Shown: in pieces, positions 1 to 8,814 of the stretch
Layout of the letters: the number at the start of each line of letters is the position of its first letter
Position numbering within the stretch: position 1 is the first letter of the stretch
From: Christensenella sp. UBA1431
GTDB taxonomy: Bacteria > Bacillota > Clostridia > Christensenellales > UBA1431
NCBI GenBank assembly: GCA_002329665.1
Contig: DCTV01000072.1
Location: 37,847 to 64,554 of the forward strand
Direction: 5' to 3'
Length of the DNA stretch: 26,708 nt
Notes under the pieces: model-generated
What the model saw: only the letters and a program-made list of their open reading frames with translations
What the model was told of the DNA's origin: nothing
Database searches by the model: none
Translations under genes and position numbers: made by a program

Positions 1-663
1 CCGATCGACCCCCAGACTATCCTCTTCATCATGAACGCGATCTACTTCGAGGGGTCCTGGCAAAAGCCGTTCAAGGCGTCGAACACGCAGCAGGAGACGT
101 TTTACGGGCTCAGCGGGGACAAAACGGTGGCAATGATGCACCAAAGCGAGTCCTTCCGTTACGGGGAACCGGGCGGCGGGCAGATGATTTACCTGCCCTA
201 CGGGGACGGCGACCTCGGGATGTATGTCTATCTGCCGGGCGAAGGCGCGTCGGTATCAGGCACGATAGCAAACCTCGACGCCAAAACCTGGGACGAGTGG
301 ACCAAGGGCCTTTCGGAATCGCAGGGCAGCATCGCACTGCCCCGGTTCCGCCTCGAATACGACACGTACCTGAAAAACGTACTGACCGCGATGGGGATGC
401 CCGACGCGTTCTCGGACACGGACGCGGACTTTTCGGGGATCGCCGAGGGCGCGAGCATCAAAGACATACGCCATAAGGCGTTCGTCGACGTCGACGAAAA
501 AGGCACGCGCGCGGCGGCGGTCACCAGCGTCGAGATGCGCGCCACCGCCGTCGAGGATCCGCAAAAACCCTTTTCGATGACGGTGGACCGGCCGTTCCTG
601 TTCGCGATCGCACAGGAGCGGACCGGGACGATCCTGTTCATGGGCAGCGTGGTCGACCCTTGA
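1..663 (+). CDS. Serpin family serine protease inhibitor, C-terminal part (5' end outside window)
   Basis: The reading frame is open from base 1, so the gene starts before the window; about 220 C-terminal residues are present. The serpin s3A-type motif NAIYFEGSW is at nt 31-57 and the shutter/C-terminal strands RPFLFAI...TGTILFMGSVVDP end the protein. The reactive-centre hinge DEKGTRAAAVTS (Gly codon at nt 502) has the small, Ala-rich P15-P9 residues expected of an inhibitory serpin rather than a non-inhibitory one. By alignment with alpha-1-antitrypsin P1 falls near the Arg-Ala-Thr-Ala stretch, but the loop after it is longer than in animal serpins, so the target protease cannot be assigned. 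Bacterial serpins are often secreted against host or competitor proteases; the signal peptide would be in the missing part. Confidence 0.93.
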   Translation, partial: PIDPQTILFIMNAIYFEGSWQKPFKASNTQQETFYGLSGDKTVAMMHQSESFRYGEPGGGQMIYLPYGDGDLGMYVYLPGEGASVSGTIANLDAKTWDEWTKGLSESQGSIALPRFRLEYDTYLKNVLTAMGMPDAFSDTDADFSGIAEGASIKDIRHKAFVDVDEKGTRAAAVTSVEMRATAVEDPQKPFSMTVDRPFLFAIAQERTGTILFMGSVVDP

Positions 664-726
664 AGAATCGCGGCGGGGGCGGCAGGCTGACGCCTGATTA
701 GATCTATCGGCTTAATCGATAGAGTG

Positions 727-760
727 AAAAGCGAAGCGGCGTAACGCCGCTTCGCTTTTT
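727..760. terminator. Bidirectional-looking rho-independent terminator after serpin
   Basis: A perfect 11-bp stem (731-741 with 745-755, GCGAAGCGGCG) has a TAA loop, is followed by TTTTT (756-760) and is preceded by AAAA (727-730). It lies 70 nt downstream of the serpin stop. A weaker 7-bp hairpin (703-709 with 717-723) lies just upstream. Confidence 0.9.
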
Positions 761-839
761 GCGCGCCCACAGTTGCGGCCTTGGGGGCGGCCCGGCGTTG
801 ACAGGAAAAGCAACGGGAGCCGCGCTTATGGCGGGCGAT

Positions 840-868
840 TTGACATCTTTATAGCCGTCCTGTATGAT
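840..868 (+). promoter_or_regulatory. Sigma-70/SigA-type promoter for the UPF0316 gene
   Basis: TTGACA (840-845), a 17-nt spacer and TATGAT (863-868) give a near-consensus promoter. It is followed by about 80 nt of leader before the UPF0316 ATG. Confidence 0.8.
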
Positions 869-951
869 GGCATGCAACGCAAGGCGTTCCCGCGCCGCAG
901 GGAGACGCCGCGCCTTGACTTCATCAGTATGGCTGGATCGGGGTGAATCAT

Positions 952-1488
952 ATGGAATTCCTGTTCGGCAAAAGCGTGTTCGTGTACCTTTTCATATTCT
1001 TCGGCAAAATCCTCGAGGTTGCTCTGGGCACGTCGAGGATGGTGCTCATCACCAAGGGCGAACGGACGAAGGGCAGCGTCATCGCCTTTTTCGAGATCGT
1101 GCTCTGGCTGATGATTACGGGCACGGTCGTGGCCGGCCTCCGGGACGATCCAATGAAGGCGCTCGTCTTCGCGCTGGCCTTCGCGGCCGGGAACTACCTG
1201 GGGTCCTGGCTGGAAGACAAGCTCGCCTTCGGGCTGAGCACCATCGAGGTCATAGCGCCGGAGGGCGCGTGCGTGGACGCCATGCTGCATTCGCTGCGCT
1301 CCAACAACTTCGCCGTGACCGTCGTGAACGGAGAAGGCAAGGACGGGAAGCGAAAGCTCCTGCTCATGCACCTGAGAAGGAAGCGCCTGCAGCAGGCGGT
1401 CAGGCTGATAAACGGCATAAAGTCGGACTGCCTCATCACGGTGACGGACGTAAGGCTCGTCCGGGGCGGCTATATCGTGAAAAAATAA
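952..1488 (+). CDS. UPF0316 membrane protein (DUF5698 + DUF2179)
   Basis: This 178-residue protein has three hydrophobic segments (about residues 8-26, 42-62 and 68-87) followed by a soluble C-terminal domain. The segment FGKILEVALGTSRMVLITKGER is the conserved N-terminal signature of the UPF0316 family; the C-terminal part (from about residue 95) matches the DUF2179 domain found in many Firmicutes membrane proteins. Its function is unknown in the family; the C-terminal domain is presumed to sense or bind a ligand. I chose ATG 952 because GGGGTG lies 6 nt upstream; an in-frame GTG at 943 is the alternative. A strong promoter lies at 840-868. It converges on the M42 peptidase gene with only 17 nt between the stops. 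Confidence 0.88.
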   Translation: MEFLFGKSVFVYLFIFFGKILEVALGTSRMVLITKGERTKGSVIAFFEIVLWLMITGTVVAGLRDDPMKALVFALAFAAGNYLGSWLEDKLAFGLSTIEVIAPEGACVDAMLHSLRSNNFAVTVVNGEGKDGKRKLLLMHLRRKRLQQAVRLINGIKSDCLITVTDVRLVRGGYIVKK

Positions 1489-1505
1489 AGGCGGAGCGGC
1501 GAAAG

Positions 1506-2591
1506 CTAGGCCTTGAGCGAGTCCACCGTATCCCTGTCCAGTTTGTTGACCAGCGCGAGCACGAGTTCGACCCCGTTGGCGTAGTCGTCTAGGTGGGCTA
1601 TTCCGACGTGGGAGTGGATGTAGCGCACGGGTATCCCGATGACGATCGACGGCACGCCCTGCCGGTAGACGTGGATCTTGCCGGCGTCCGTCCCCCCGCC
1701 GGGCATCACCTCGGCCTGGAAGGGGATGCCGGCCTCCGCGGCCGTGGACGCGACGAGGTCCCTTAAAGCGATGTTGGGTATCATCGTCGCGTCGTAGAAT
1801 CCGACGACAGGCCCTTTCCCGAGGCCGGCCCTGGTCGTCGCCTCGTCCTCGCCGACGTTGGGCGTGTCCGTCGCCACCGTGACGTCGAGCACGACCGCCA
1901 CGTCCGGCTTCACCACCGTGACGCTGGTGCCCGCCCCCCGCAGCCCGACCTCCTCCTGCACGGTCATGACGCCGTAGAGGTTCCCGGGGAAGCTCCTGCC
2001 GTCCAGTTCTCTGAACACCTCCACTATCATCGCGCACCCGGCCCTGTCGTCGAGCGCCTTCCCCATGAAGGATTTGCCGTTTTTGCAGACCTCGAACCGG
2101 CTGCAGGGCACGATCGGGTCCCCGACCCTGACGCCGGCCTTTTCGGCCTCTTCCCTGCACGTGGCGCCGATGTCGACGTACATGGACCGGAGCTTGATCG
2201 TCTTTTCGGCCTCCTCCTTCGAAAGGATATGCGGCGGCTTGGCACCTATCACCCCGGCGACGGTCCCGTTTGCGGTACGTATCTCGACCCTCTGGTCGGG
2301 CAACACCTGGCTCCACCATCCCCCGAGCTGTTGAAATTTAATAAAACCCCCGTCCGTTATCCGCGTCACCATGAACCCCACTTCGTCGAGATGGGCGGCC
2401 AGCAGTAGCTTCGGGTATTCCTCAAAACCCGTTTTGGAGACTATGAGGCTCCCCATGTTGTCCGTCTGCATCCCGGTGGACAACGGGGCAAGAAGGTCCC
2501 CCACCACGGTTCGGACGGGCGCCTCGAACCCGGAGACGCCGAAAGCCTCCGTGAGGGTTTTGAGGAGCTTTAGCGACTGTTCCTTCGTCAT
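1506..2591 (-). CDS. M42 family metallopeptidase (glutamyl aminopeptidase/endoglucanase type)
   Basis: This 361-residue cytosolic aminopeptidase has the usual length for the dodecameric M42 (TET) family, which trims N-terminal residues from peptides using two divalent metals. The metal and catalytic residues are visible in order: H67-x-D69 (AAHLDEVG), D182 (ALDDRAG), E213-E214 (TVQEEVGLRGA), D236 (VVLDVTVATD) and H326 (RYIHSHVG). The ATG at 2591 is preceded by GAGGG at about 9 nt; an open extension of 47 codons upstream lacks family similarity. A promoter (TTGCCG-17-TATACT) lies at 2631-2659. The gene is divergent from enolase. Peptide-versus-acidic residue specificity cannot be judged from sequence. 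Confidence 0.95.
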   Translation of the reverse strand: MTKEQSLKLLKTLTEAFGVSGFEAPVRTVVGDLLAPLSTGMQTDNMGSLIVSKTGFEEYPKLLLAAHLDEVGFMVTRITDGGFIKFQQLGGWWSQVLPDQRVEIRTANGTVAGVIGAKPPHILSKEEAEKTIKLRSMYVDIGATCREEAEKAGVRVGDPIVPCSRFEVCKNGKSFMGKALDDRAGCAMIVEVFRELDGRSFPGNLYGVMTVQEEVGLRGAGTSVTVVKPDVAVVLDVTVATDTPNVGEDEATTRAGLGKGPVVGFYDATMIPNIALRDLVASTAAEAGIPFQAEVMPGGGTDAGKIHVYRQGVPSIVIGIPVRYIHSHVGIAHLDDYANGVELVLALVNKLDRDTVDSLKA

Positions 2592-2630
2592 GTCAGGCCC
2601 TCGTTCCTTGCGGCAGTATTCGTTCGCTGC

Positions 2631-2659
2631 AGTATAAGGTTTGGCTCCAGCCCCGGCAA
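2631..2659 (-). promoter_or_regulatory. Promoter for the M42 peptidase gene
   Basis: On the minus strand, TTGCCG (2654-2659), 17 nt and TATACT (2631-2636) lie about 40 nt upstream of the M42 start codon. Confidence 0.65.
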
Positions 2660-2729
2660 ATATGCGCGCAAGGCCCGTATGGCTTCGGGGACGAATGAAA
2701 ACCCGCTCCGTATAAGATACTATGGGTAG

Positions 2730-4073
<1,344 letters not shown>

Positions 4074-4118
4074 AAGAAATAAGGCTGGGCATGAGCCCTG
4101 TCGCCCGACCAAGGAAAA

Positions 4119-4147
4119 GCCCGCGCATACCTATGGTTTGCGTGGGC
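4119..4147. repeat. Inverted repeat, copy A (imperfect)
   Basis: The 12-nt arms (4119-4130, GCCCGCGCATAC; 4136-4147, GTTTGCGTGGGC) pair with two mismatches around a CTATG loop. The right arm is identical to the right arm of copy B at 4323-4334. Confidence 0.75.
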
Positions 4148-4265
4148 CGGCCTGTCAAATAATCAAGAATGCAGAGGGTGTGGGGACATATTCCCCCAGT
4201 TCCAATCCGATCACTACATGTGCGTCAGACCGGCGGAAAAAAAGTCATTTTTACCACAAAAGAAA

Positions 4266-4298
4266 CCGTCGACAAGCCCCGAAGGGGTTTGTCGACGG
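4266..4298 (-). terminator. Long hairpin, possible minus-strand terminator
   Basis: A 15-bp stem (4266-4280 with 4284-4298, one G-T pair) has a GAA loop. Read on the minus strand it is followed by TTTCTTTTG; no T-run follows on the plus strand. It could act as a backup terminator for minus-strand readthrough or simply fold in the enolase 3' UTR. Confidence 0.55.
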
Positions 4299-4303
4299 CC
4301 GGA

Positions 4304-4334
4304 GCCCACGCAAACCTATTGTGTTTGCGTGGGC
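4304..4334. repeat. Inverted repeat, copy B (perfect)
   Basis: Perfect 12-bp arms (GCCCACGCAAAC, 4304-4315; GTTTGCGTGGGC, 4323-4334) flank a 7-nt loop. It is related to copy A 185 bp upstream, including the flanking AGCCC and the CCTAT loop start, so the pair looks like a duplicated element. Confidence 0.8.
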
Positions 4335-4587
4335 AGGGATAACGCGGCCCGGTCCGCGGGGATCCGGCCGCCGGGCGTCGGCAGCCGGCAGGTTCTTGGG
4401 CGTACAGGCGGAAGAACGCGCGGGCTGAAAACACGCGGGCAACGCATGATACGGTTTCCGGCGCAAATCCCGGTCCGCGCTTTAAAGCCCTTGAGCAACC
4501 CTTCCGCATGACCACCCCGCATCTGGTTTTATCCGTGCCCTCCCGGTGCCGGAGCAACGGACCGGCCGGGTACTGATATGGATATTC

Positions 4588-4653
4588 TTCCCGGCACAAA
4601 AAAATGATGCTTCGGATGAAAACCGATGAAAGAATATATTCCCGGCACAAAAA
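4588..4653. repeat. Direct repeat TTCCCGGCACAAAAA, two copies
   Basis: Copies are at 4588-4602 and 4639-4653, 51 bp apart, each preceded by an ATAT-rich stretch. A partial third copy (CCCCGGCACA) is at 4665-4674, in the arm of the terminator hairpin. Confidence 0.6.
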
Positions 4654-4671
4654 TAGGCCGGGCGCCCCGGC
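4649..4671 (-). terminator. Rho-independent terminator of the amidohydrolase gene
   Basis: On the minus strand, GCCGGG-type 6-bp arms (4657-4662 with 4666-4671) and a 3-nt loop are followed by CTATTTTT. It lies 33 nt past the amidohydrolase stop. Confidence 0.75.
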
Positions 4672-4704
4672 ACAGTACGCGGCTCCAAAACAATCGAAGG
4701 CGCT

Positions 4705-5898
4705 TCAGTCGCCCGCCCGGTAGACCACTTCCCCGTCGATGATGGTGTACAGGCAGTTGGTCAGCGTCTGCACCGGGTTCCCGTCGAAGATGGCGATGTC
4801 CGCGTCCTTGCCTTCCTCGATGCTGCCAAGGCGCCCGGCGACGCCGCATATCGCGGCCGCGTTTATCGTGACCGCCTTGAGCGCTTCCCCGATCCCGAGC
4901 CCTTCCTTGGCCGCGAGGCCCGCGCACAGCGGCAGGCTCTGGATCAGCGACACGGGGTGGTCCGTCGTTATGGCGACCCTGACGCCCGCCTTGTGCAACA
5001 CGCCCGACGTCTTGAATTCCATATACTGCACTTCGATCTTGTTCCTCGAAGCGAGGCTGGGCCCCACAATAGCAGGGAAGCCGGATTCTTTGATCTCCCC
5101 GGCTATAAGGTGCCCCTCCGTGCAGTGGTCCAGCGTCAAACGCAGGCCGAACGCCTTCGCGATGCGTATCGCCGTGAGGATGTCGTCCGTCCTGTGCACG
5201 TGCGCCTTCAAAGGGATCTGTCTTTCGAGCACGGGCAGCCAGCATTCCTGCCTGACGTCTTCTTCGAAGGCCTCTCCGGCGTCGAGGGCCGCCTGTTTTT
5301 TCCTTTGGTAACGCTTCGCCCCGGCCAGCTCTTCGCGCAGCATCGCGCCGATCGTCATGCGGGTCGAAGGCATCAAATTCTTGCCGCCGTAGCTTGTTTT
5401 GGGGTTTTCCCCGAACGCCACCTTCATCGCGGCGGGCTCGAGCACCGCCATGTCCTCGATCCTGCGGCCGTGCGTCTTGATGAACGCGAACTGCCCTCCC
5501 ACGACGTTGGAACTCCCCGGCCCGGCCATCACCGACGTGATCCCGGCCCTGATCGCGTTGTGGAACGCGGGGTCCATCGGGTTGATCGCGTCGATGGCCT
5601 TGAGATAGGGCGTGACGGGTTCGGTGGCCTCGTTGCAGTCGTCGCCTTCTAGCCCCTTCTTTTCTTCGAGGATGCCTATATGGCTGTGGGCGTCTATCAT
5701 CCCCGGAATGACCCACAGCCCCTCGGCGTCGATCACCGTGGCGCCGTCGTCCTCCGGTTCGATGCTCTTGGCGACTTTCGCAATCTTATCCCCCGTTATG
5801 AGCACGCACCCCGGTTCCAAGACCGTCCCGGCCATGGTCAGTATCTTTCCGTTTCGAATCAGTATTATAGCTACCCACTCCGCTTCAAATAATTCCAA
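4705..5898 (-). CDS. Imidazolonepropionase-like amidohydrolase (COG1228)
   Basis: This 397-residue metal-dependent hydrolase has the amidohydrolase TIM-barrel fold. It starts with the typical small beta domain (ILIRNGKILTMAG) and then shows PGMIDAHSHIG (HxH metal ligands), LKAHVHRTDD, LTLDHCTEGH and ITTDHPVS (the Asp on the last strand). The C-terminal LGSIEEGKDADIAIFDGNP is a family hallmark. Members of this branch hydrolyse cyclic amides or dipeptides; no hut genes are nearby, so histidine degradation is unlikely and the substrate is unknown. No ATG fits: I chose TTG 5898 because GAGGA lies 6 nt upstream. A CTG at the ILIRNGK segment is the alternative. It has its own terminator and is divergent from the small Gln-rich gene. 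Confidence 0.9.
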   Translation of the reverse strand: MELFEAEWVAIILIRNGKILTMAGTVLEPGCVLITGDKIAKVAKSIEPEDDGATVIDAEGLWVIPGMIDAHSHIGILEEKKGLEGDDCNEATEPVTPYLKAIDAINPMDPAFHNAIRAGITSVMAGPGSSNVVGGQFAFIKTHGRRIEDMAVLEPAAMKVAFGENPKTSYGGKNLMPSTRMTIGAMLREELAGAKRYQRKKQAALDAGEAFEEDVRQECWLPVLERQIPLKAHVHRTDDILTAIRIAKAFGLRLTLDHCTEGHLIAGEIKESGFPAIVGPSLASRNKIEVQYMEFKTSGVLHKAGVRVAITTDHPVSLIQSLPLCAGLAAKEGLGIGEALKAVTINAAAICGVAGRLGSIEEGKDADIAIFDGNPVQTLTNCLYTIIDGEVVYRAGD

Positions 5899-5971
5899 AG
5901 GCGGTCCTCGAATATTTTTTCCCCTCCCGCAAATAATACACATAAACCAGCAAAAAGGAGTTGCCACCCTA

Positions 5972-6115
5972 ATGGACAATTACCAGAACCAGAACAGGAA
6001 CCAGTCCAACCGGCAGGACAGCCAGCAGCAGCAGAGAGACAGGCAAAGCCAGAACCAGCGCAACAGGCAGAAACAGAAACAGGACCAGAACCAGAACCAG
6101 AACAGGGACAACTAG
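5972..6115 (+). CDS. Small Gln/Asn/Arg-rich low-complexity protein (47 aa)
   Basis: This short reading frame has a strong AAAGGAG 11 nt before the ATG and a hairpin terminator 15 nt after the stop, which argues that it is a real monocistronic gene. Composition is 17 Gln, 11 Asn, 7 Arg, 5 Asp and 3 Ser of 47 residues, with one Tyr and no other aromatic, aliphatic or Cys residue. It is hydrophilic, with no signal peptide, no membrane segment and no expected fold. I do not recognise a family. Gamma-type small acid-soluble spore proteins are also Gln/Asn-rich, but their conserved segments are not visible here. A role in spores, RNA binding or phase separation is possible and unproven. Confidence 0.7.
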   Translation: MDNYQNQNRNQSNRQDSQQQQRDRQSQNQRNRQKQKQDQNQNQNRDN

Positions 6116-6126
6116 TCAGCAAACAT

Positions 6127-6160
6127 AAAAAGCCGCCCTTGTTTCCGGGGCGGCTTTTTA
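6127..6160. terminator. Bidirectional terminator between small Gln-rich gene and MBL hydrolase
   Basis: An 8-bp stem (6131-6138 with 6148-6155, AGCCGCCC) has a 9-nt loop, TTTTT on the plus strand and AAAA before it. It can therefore serve the convergent minus-strand MBL gene as well. Confidence 0.85.
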
Positions 6161-6204
6161 TACGAAGGACAGTCGACAATTCCTCCCGGAATTGCCGTTT
6201 TGTT

Positions 6205-6819
6205 TCATGTCGTCCTGGCATGCGCTTTGAGCACGATCTCTTCGCCCGGTTCGACGATCAGGCGTCCGGGCGGGCCGAACCTCTCCGCGATCCTGCGCTC
6301 GAAGAGTCTGCCGGGCTTCGTATGGATGGGTATGCTGATTTTCGCGCCGATTATCTCGGCGCAGGCAGTCGCTTCTTCCGCGTCCATGTTGTAGACGCCG
6401 TCGATGGGCAGCAGGGCGTAGTCCAGTTTCATCCCCGGCAGCAGGGTCTTCATCTCCTTCGTCGTCGAAGTGTCTCCGGAAGCGTAGAGCGTCACGTCCC
6501 CCAACGTGAGCACGTAGCCCACGCATTCCTTCCGGTCGTGGTTCCTGTTGTACGCGGGAACGGCCTTGATCCGTACGTCCTTGACTTCGAAACGCTGGTA
6601 TTCCCCTCCCCGCAGCGCCTCCCTGTTGGTGATGAGCGAGCACTCCCCGGTGCGCGGGACGAGCTCGAGCTTGCTGTGGTCGTGGTGCTGGTGGGTCACG
6701 AGGATGACGTCAGCGGGCACGTCGTACCCTTCCCCGGCGTACGGGTCGACATAGATCACGGTCCCTTCGTCCGACGTGATCCTGTAACTCCCGTGGCCCT
6801 GATACAGTAGTTTCGCCAT
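6205..6819 (-). CDS. MBL-fold metal-dependent hydrolase (UlaG/YtrP-like)
   Basis: This compact 204-residue metallo-beta-lactamase-fold protein has THQHHDHS at residues 42-49, which supplies the H-x-H-x-D-H metal site; further ligands are probably H in YNRNHDRKECVGY, D in YASGDTSTT and H in SIPIHTKPG near the C-terminus. It resembles the short UPF0173/UlaG-type hydrolases (L-ascorbate-6-phosphate lactonase relatives), but no ula or sugar PTS genes are nearby, so the substrate is open. The ATG at 6819 is preceded by AAGGAGGG with good spacing. A promoter with perfect TTGACA lies at 6863-6891 and a terminator at 6127-6160, so it is a single-gene transcript. Confidence 0.9.
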   Translation of the reverse strand: MAKLLYQGHGSYRITSDEGTVIYVDPYAGEGYDVPADVILVTHQHHDHSKLELVPRTGECSLITNREALRGGEYQRFEVKDVRIKAVPAYNRNHDRKECVGYVLTLGDVTLYASGDTSTTKEMKTLLPGMKLDYALLPIDGVYNMDAEEATACAEIIGAKISIPIHTKPGRLFERRIAERFGPPGRLIVEPGEEIVLKAHARTT

Positions 6820-6862
6820 TCGTACACCCTCCTTATCGGTTGGATTCCGCCGTGTGATTATG

Positions 6863-6891
6863 CAATAACATTTTCGATGGCCGTTTGTCAA
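6863..6891 (-). promoter_or_regulatory. Promoter for the MBL hydrolase gene
   Basis: On the minus strand, TTGACA (6886-6891), 17 nt and TTATTG (6863-6868) are spaced correctly; the -10 is weak but the -35 is perfect. Confidence 0.55.
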
Positions 6892-7014
6892 TAGCTTCCC
6901 CTTTTTTCAGAAAAAACCAGCAGGCGCGCTAAGCATAGCAAAAATCGCTCGCCTTCATAAGAAATGCGTTCCGGGGATACGGCGCCGCAAGCTCCGTTTC
7001 AACGACAAAAACCG

Positions 7015-7057
7015 ATGACAGGCCCGATGCCTGTCATGGAAAAGGGGCCGAGGCCCC
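7015..7057 (-). terminator. Terminator of the ABC transporter operon plus adjacent hairpin
   Basis: On the minus strand, GGGGC arms (7044-7048 with 7053-7057) are followed by TTTT (7040-7043). A further 9-bp hairpin (7015-7023 with 7029-7037, ATGACAGGC) lies just beyond. Both lie within 80 nt of the ATPase stop. Confidence 0.7.
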
Positions 7058-7092
7058 GTTCATTCGATTGTTATGCCGCTTGTAAAGCCCAT

Positions 7093-7887
7093 TCAGGAAA
7101 GCAGCAGCCGGTCGTTGACGAGTTCGCTCCCGCTGGCCTTCTCGAATTTTTCCAGCAAATAGTCAACCGTAAGGCCCTTTTTCTCTTCGCCGCCGATGTC
7201 GAGGATGATCCTTCCCTCGTGCATCATGACGAGGCGGTTGCCGCATTTGATGGCGTCCTTCATGTTGTGGGTCACCATCAGCGTCGTGATCTGGTGCTCC
7301 CTGATGAGCTTGTCGCTCAGCAGCAGCACCTTCAGCGCCGTCTTCGGGTCCAGCGCCGCCGTATGCTCGTCGAGCAGAAGGAGGCGCGGTTTCTTCATCG
7401 TCGCCATCAGCAGGGTGATCGCCTGCCTCTGGCCGCCGGAGAGGAGCCCTACTTTGGTGCCGAGGCGGTCCTCCAGACCCAGTTCCAGCGTTTTGAGCTG
7501 TTCCCTGTAATAGGCGCGCTCCTTGTTGGATATGCCCCAGCGAAGGGTGCGCCTCTGGCCGCGCCGGTAGGCCAGCGCGAGGTTTTCCTCGAGGCCCATG
7601 CTCGCCGCGGTGCCCATCATAGGGTCCTGGAAAACCCGGCCGAGGAAACGCGCGCGCACGTGTTCGGGCTGTTTGGTGACGTCGGCGTTGTCGATGAAGA
7701 CCGTTCCGCTGTCGACGGGGTATACGCCCGCGACGCAGTTTAGAAGCGTGCTCTTACCGGCGCCGTTGCCGCCGATCACCGTCACGAAATCGCCCTCGTT
7801 GAGCACGAGGTCCACGCCGGTCAGCGCCACTTTTTCGTATACCGTCCCCGGATTGAACGTTTTGGAGACGTTTGAAACCTTCAGCAT
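7093..7887 (-). CDS. ABC transporter ATP-binding protein (COG1101, TrpZ-like)
   Basis: This 264-residue protein is the cytosolic ATPase of an uptake system. Walker A is GGNGAGKST (39-47), Q-loop VFQDPM (Q87), signature LSGGQ (149-153), Walker B LLLLDEHTAALD (D173, E174) and H-loop H207 in VTHN. The start ATG is 1 nt from the permease stop, so translation is probably coupled. The operon order binding protein, permease, ATPase matches the TrpXYZ group of streptococci and clostridia, where tryptophan uptake is inferred from regulation. Here the upstream T-box reads a Phe codon (see 9899-10172), so phenylalanine or a precursor is the better guess. Confidence 0.93.
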   Translation of the reverse strand: MLKVSNVSKTFNPGTVYEKVALTGVDLVLNEGDFVTVIGGNGAGKSTLLNCVAGVYPVDSGTVFIDNADVTKQPEHVRARFLGRVFQDPMMGTAASMGLEENLALAYRRGQRRTLRWGISNKERAYYREQLKTLELGLEDRLGTKVGLLSGGQRQAITLLMATMKKPRLLLLDEHTAALDPKTALKVLLLSDKLIREHQITTLMVTHNMKDAIKCGNRLVMMHEGRIILDIGGEEKKGLTVDYLLEKFEKASGSELVNDRLLLS

Positions 7888-7888
7888 G

Positions 7889-8782
7889 TCAGGGGCCCCT
7901 TTTGATCGATTTTATCAGCGTACCCAAATACGTCTTGAACACCGGGAAGGAAAGCGCTATCGCGACCGTGATCGCCGTGAACAGCCTCAGGTCGGTGGGC
8001 GCCAGGCCCAGTTCGAGCACGACGGCGATGATGATCCTGTACGCGATCGCCCCCAGCATCAGGGAGAACAATGTGTTCATGAAATTGCGGGTGCCGAAAA
8101 GCACCTCGCCGATGATGACCGACGCTAGCCCGATCACGATCGAGCCGATCCCCATCTGGATGTCCGCATAACTCTGGAACTGGCCGATGAGCGCCCCGGC
8201 AAAGGCGACAAGGCCGTTGCTGATGACAAGCCCGAGAATGATCATCGTGTCGGTCTTTACGCCCTGGGCACGGATCATTCTCGGGTTGTTGCCGGTCGCG
8301 CGGATGGAACAGCCGATCTCCGTCCCGAAAAACCAGTAAAGGATCAGTATGACCGCAACCACGCAGATCAGCCCGAAGACGATCACGGCGTTGCGGGTGT
8401 CCAGCCCCATGGCGGTAAAAGGGGAGAATACCGTGTCCACCCTTAGAAGGGAAACGTTTGCCTTGGCCATGATCCGTATGTTGATCGAGTAGAGCGCGAT
8501 CATGGTCAGGATTCCCGAAAGGAGCGCGGGGATCTTCAGTTTCGTATGCAGGAGGCCGGTGATAAGGCCGGCGCCCATGCCCGCGAATATGGCGATAAGC
8601 GTGGCCAGGAAGGGGTTCATGCCCGATACGACCAGCGTTGCGGACACCGCCGCGCCGGTGGTGATGCTGCCCTCTACGGTCAGATCGGCGAAATCGAGTA
8701 TACGGTAGGTGATGAACACGCCTATCGTCATGATCGCCCATAACAGGCCTAGCGATACCGCCCCCTGGAGCAGTGATAGCAT
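7889..8782 (-). CDS. ABC transporter permease (COG4120, TrpY-like)
   Basis: This 297-residue integral membrane protein has about eight or nine hydrophobic segments spread from residue 5 to about 280. It belongs to the branched-chain amino acid/ribose permease superfamily; the loop IRATGNNPRMIRAQG near the middle is the cytoplasmic coupling segment that contacts the ATPase. The start ATG 8782 is preceded by GGGGGG at about 7 nt, 32 nt after the binding-protein stop. The single permease gene implies a homodimer in the membrane. Confidence 0.93.
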   Translation of the reverse strand: MLSLLQGAVSLGLLWAIMTIGVFITYRILDFADLTVEGSITTGAAVSATLVVSGMNPFLATLIAIFAGMGAGLITGLLHTKLKIPALLSGILTMIALYSINIRIMAKANVSLLRVDTVFSPFTAMGLDTRNAVIVFGLICVVAVILILYWFFGTEIGCSIRATGNNPRMIRAQGVKTDTMIILGLVISNGLVAFAGALIGQFQSYADIQMGIGSIVIGLASVIIGEVLFGTRNFMNTLFSLMLGAIAYRIIIAVVLELGLAPTDLRLFTAITVAIALSFPVFKTYLGTLIKSIKRGP

Positions 8783-8814
8783 TGAATAACCCCCCGCTTT
8801 AAATCAATATTGTG

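Larger units (their letters stand above)
4074..4704. other. 630-bp gene-free convergent region rich in hairpins and short repeats
   Basis: The region lies between the 3' ends of enolase (+) and the amidohydrolase (-). Open frames here are short, overlap each other and lack ribosome binding sites, so I see no gene. It holds two related inverted repeats (4119-4147, 4304-4334), a 15-bp hairpin (4266-4298), two copies of TTCCCGGCACAAAAA and a minus-strand terminator. Confidence 0.7.

Noticed and set aside
685..696. AGGCTGACGCCT at 685 and its reverse complement near 15855
   Set aside because: A 12-nt self-complementary GC-rich string found twice in 27 kb, with no shared flanks; probably chance.
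798..830. A second TTGACA (798-803) near the UPF0316 promoter
   Set aside because: No -10 element at an acceptable distance; the TTGACA at 840 fits far better.
826..2319. 497-residue minus-strand open frame
   Set aside because: It is Arg/Gly-rich without any domain, and it lies across the well-supported UPF0316 and M42 genes in another frame; a high-GC shadow.
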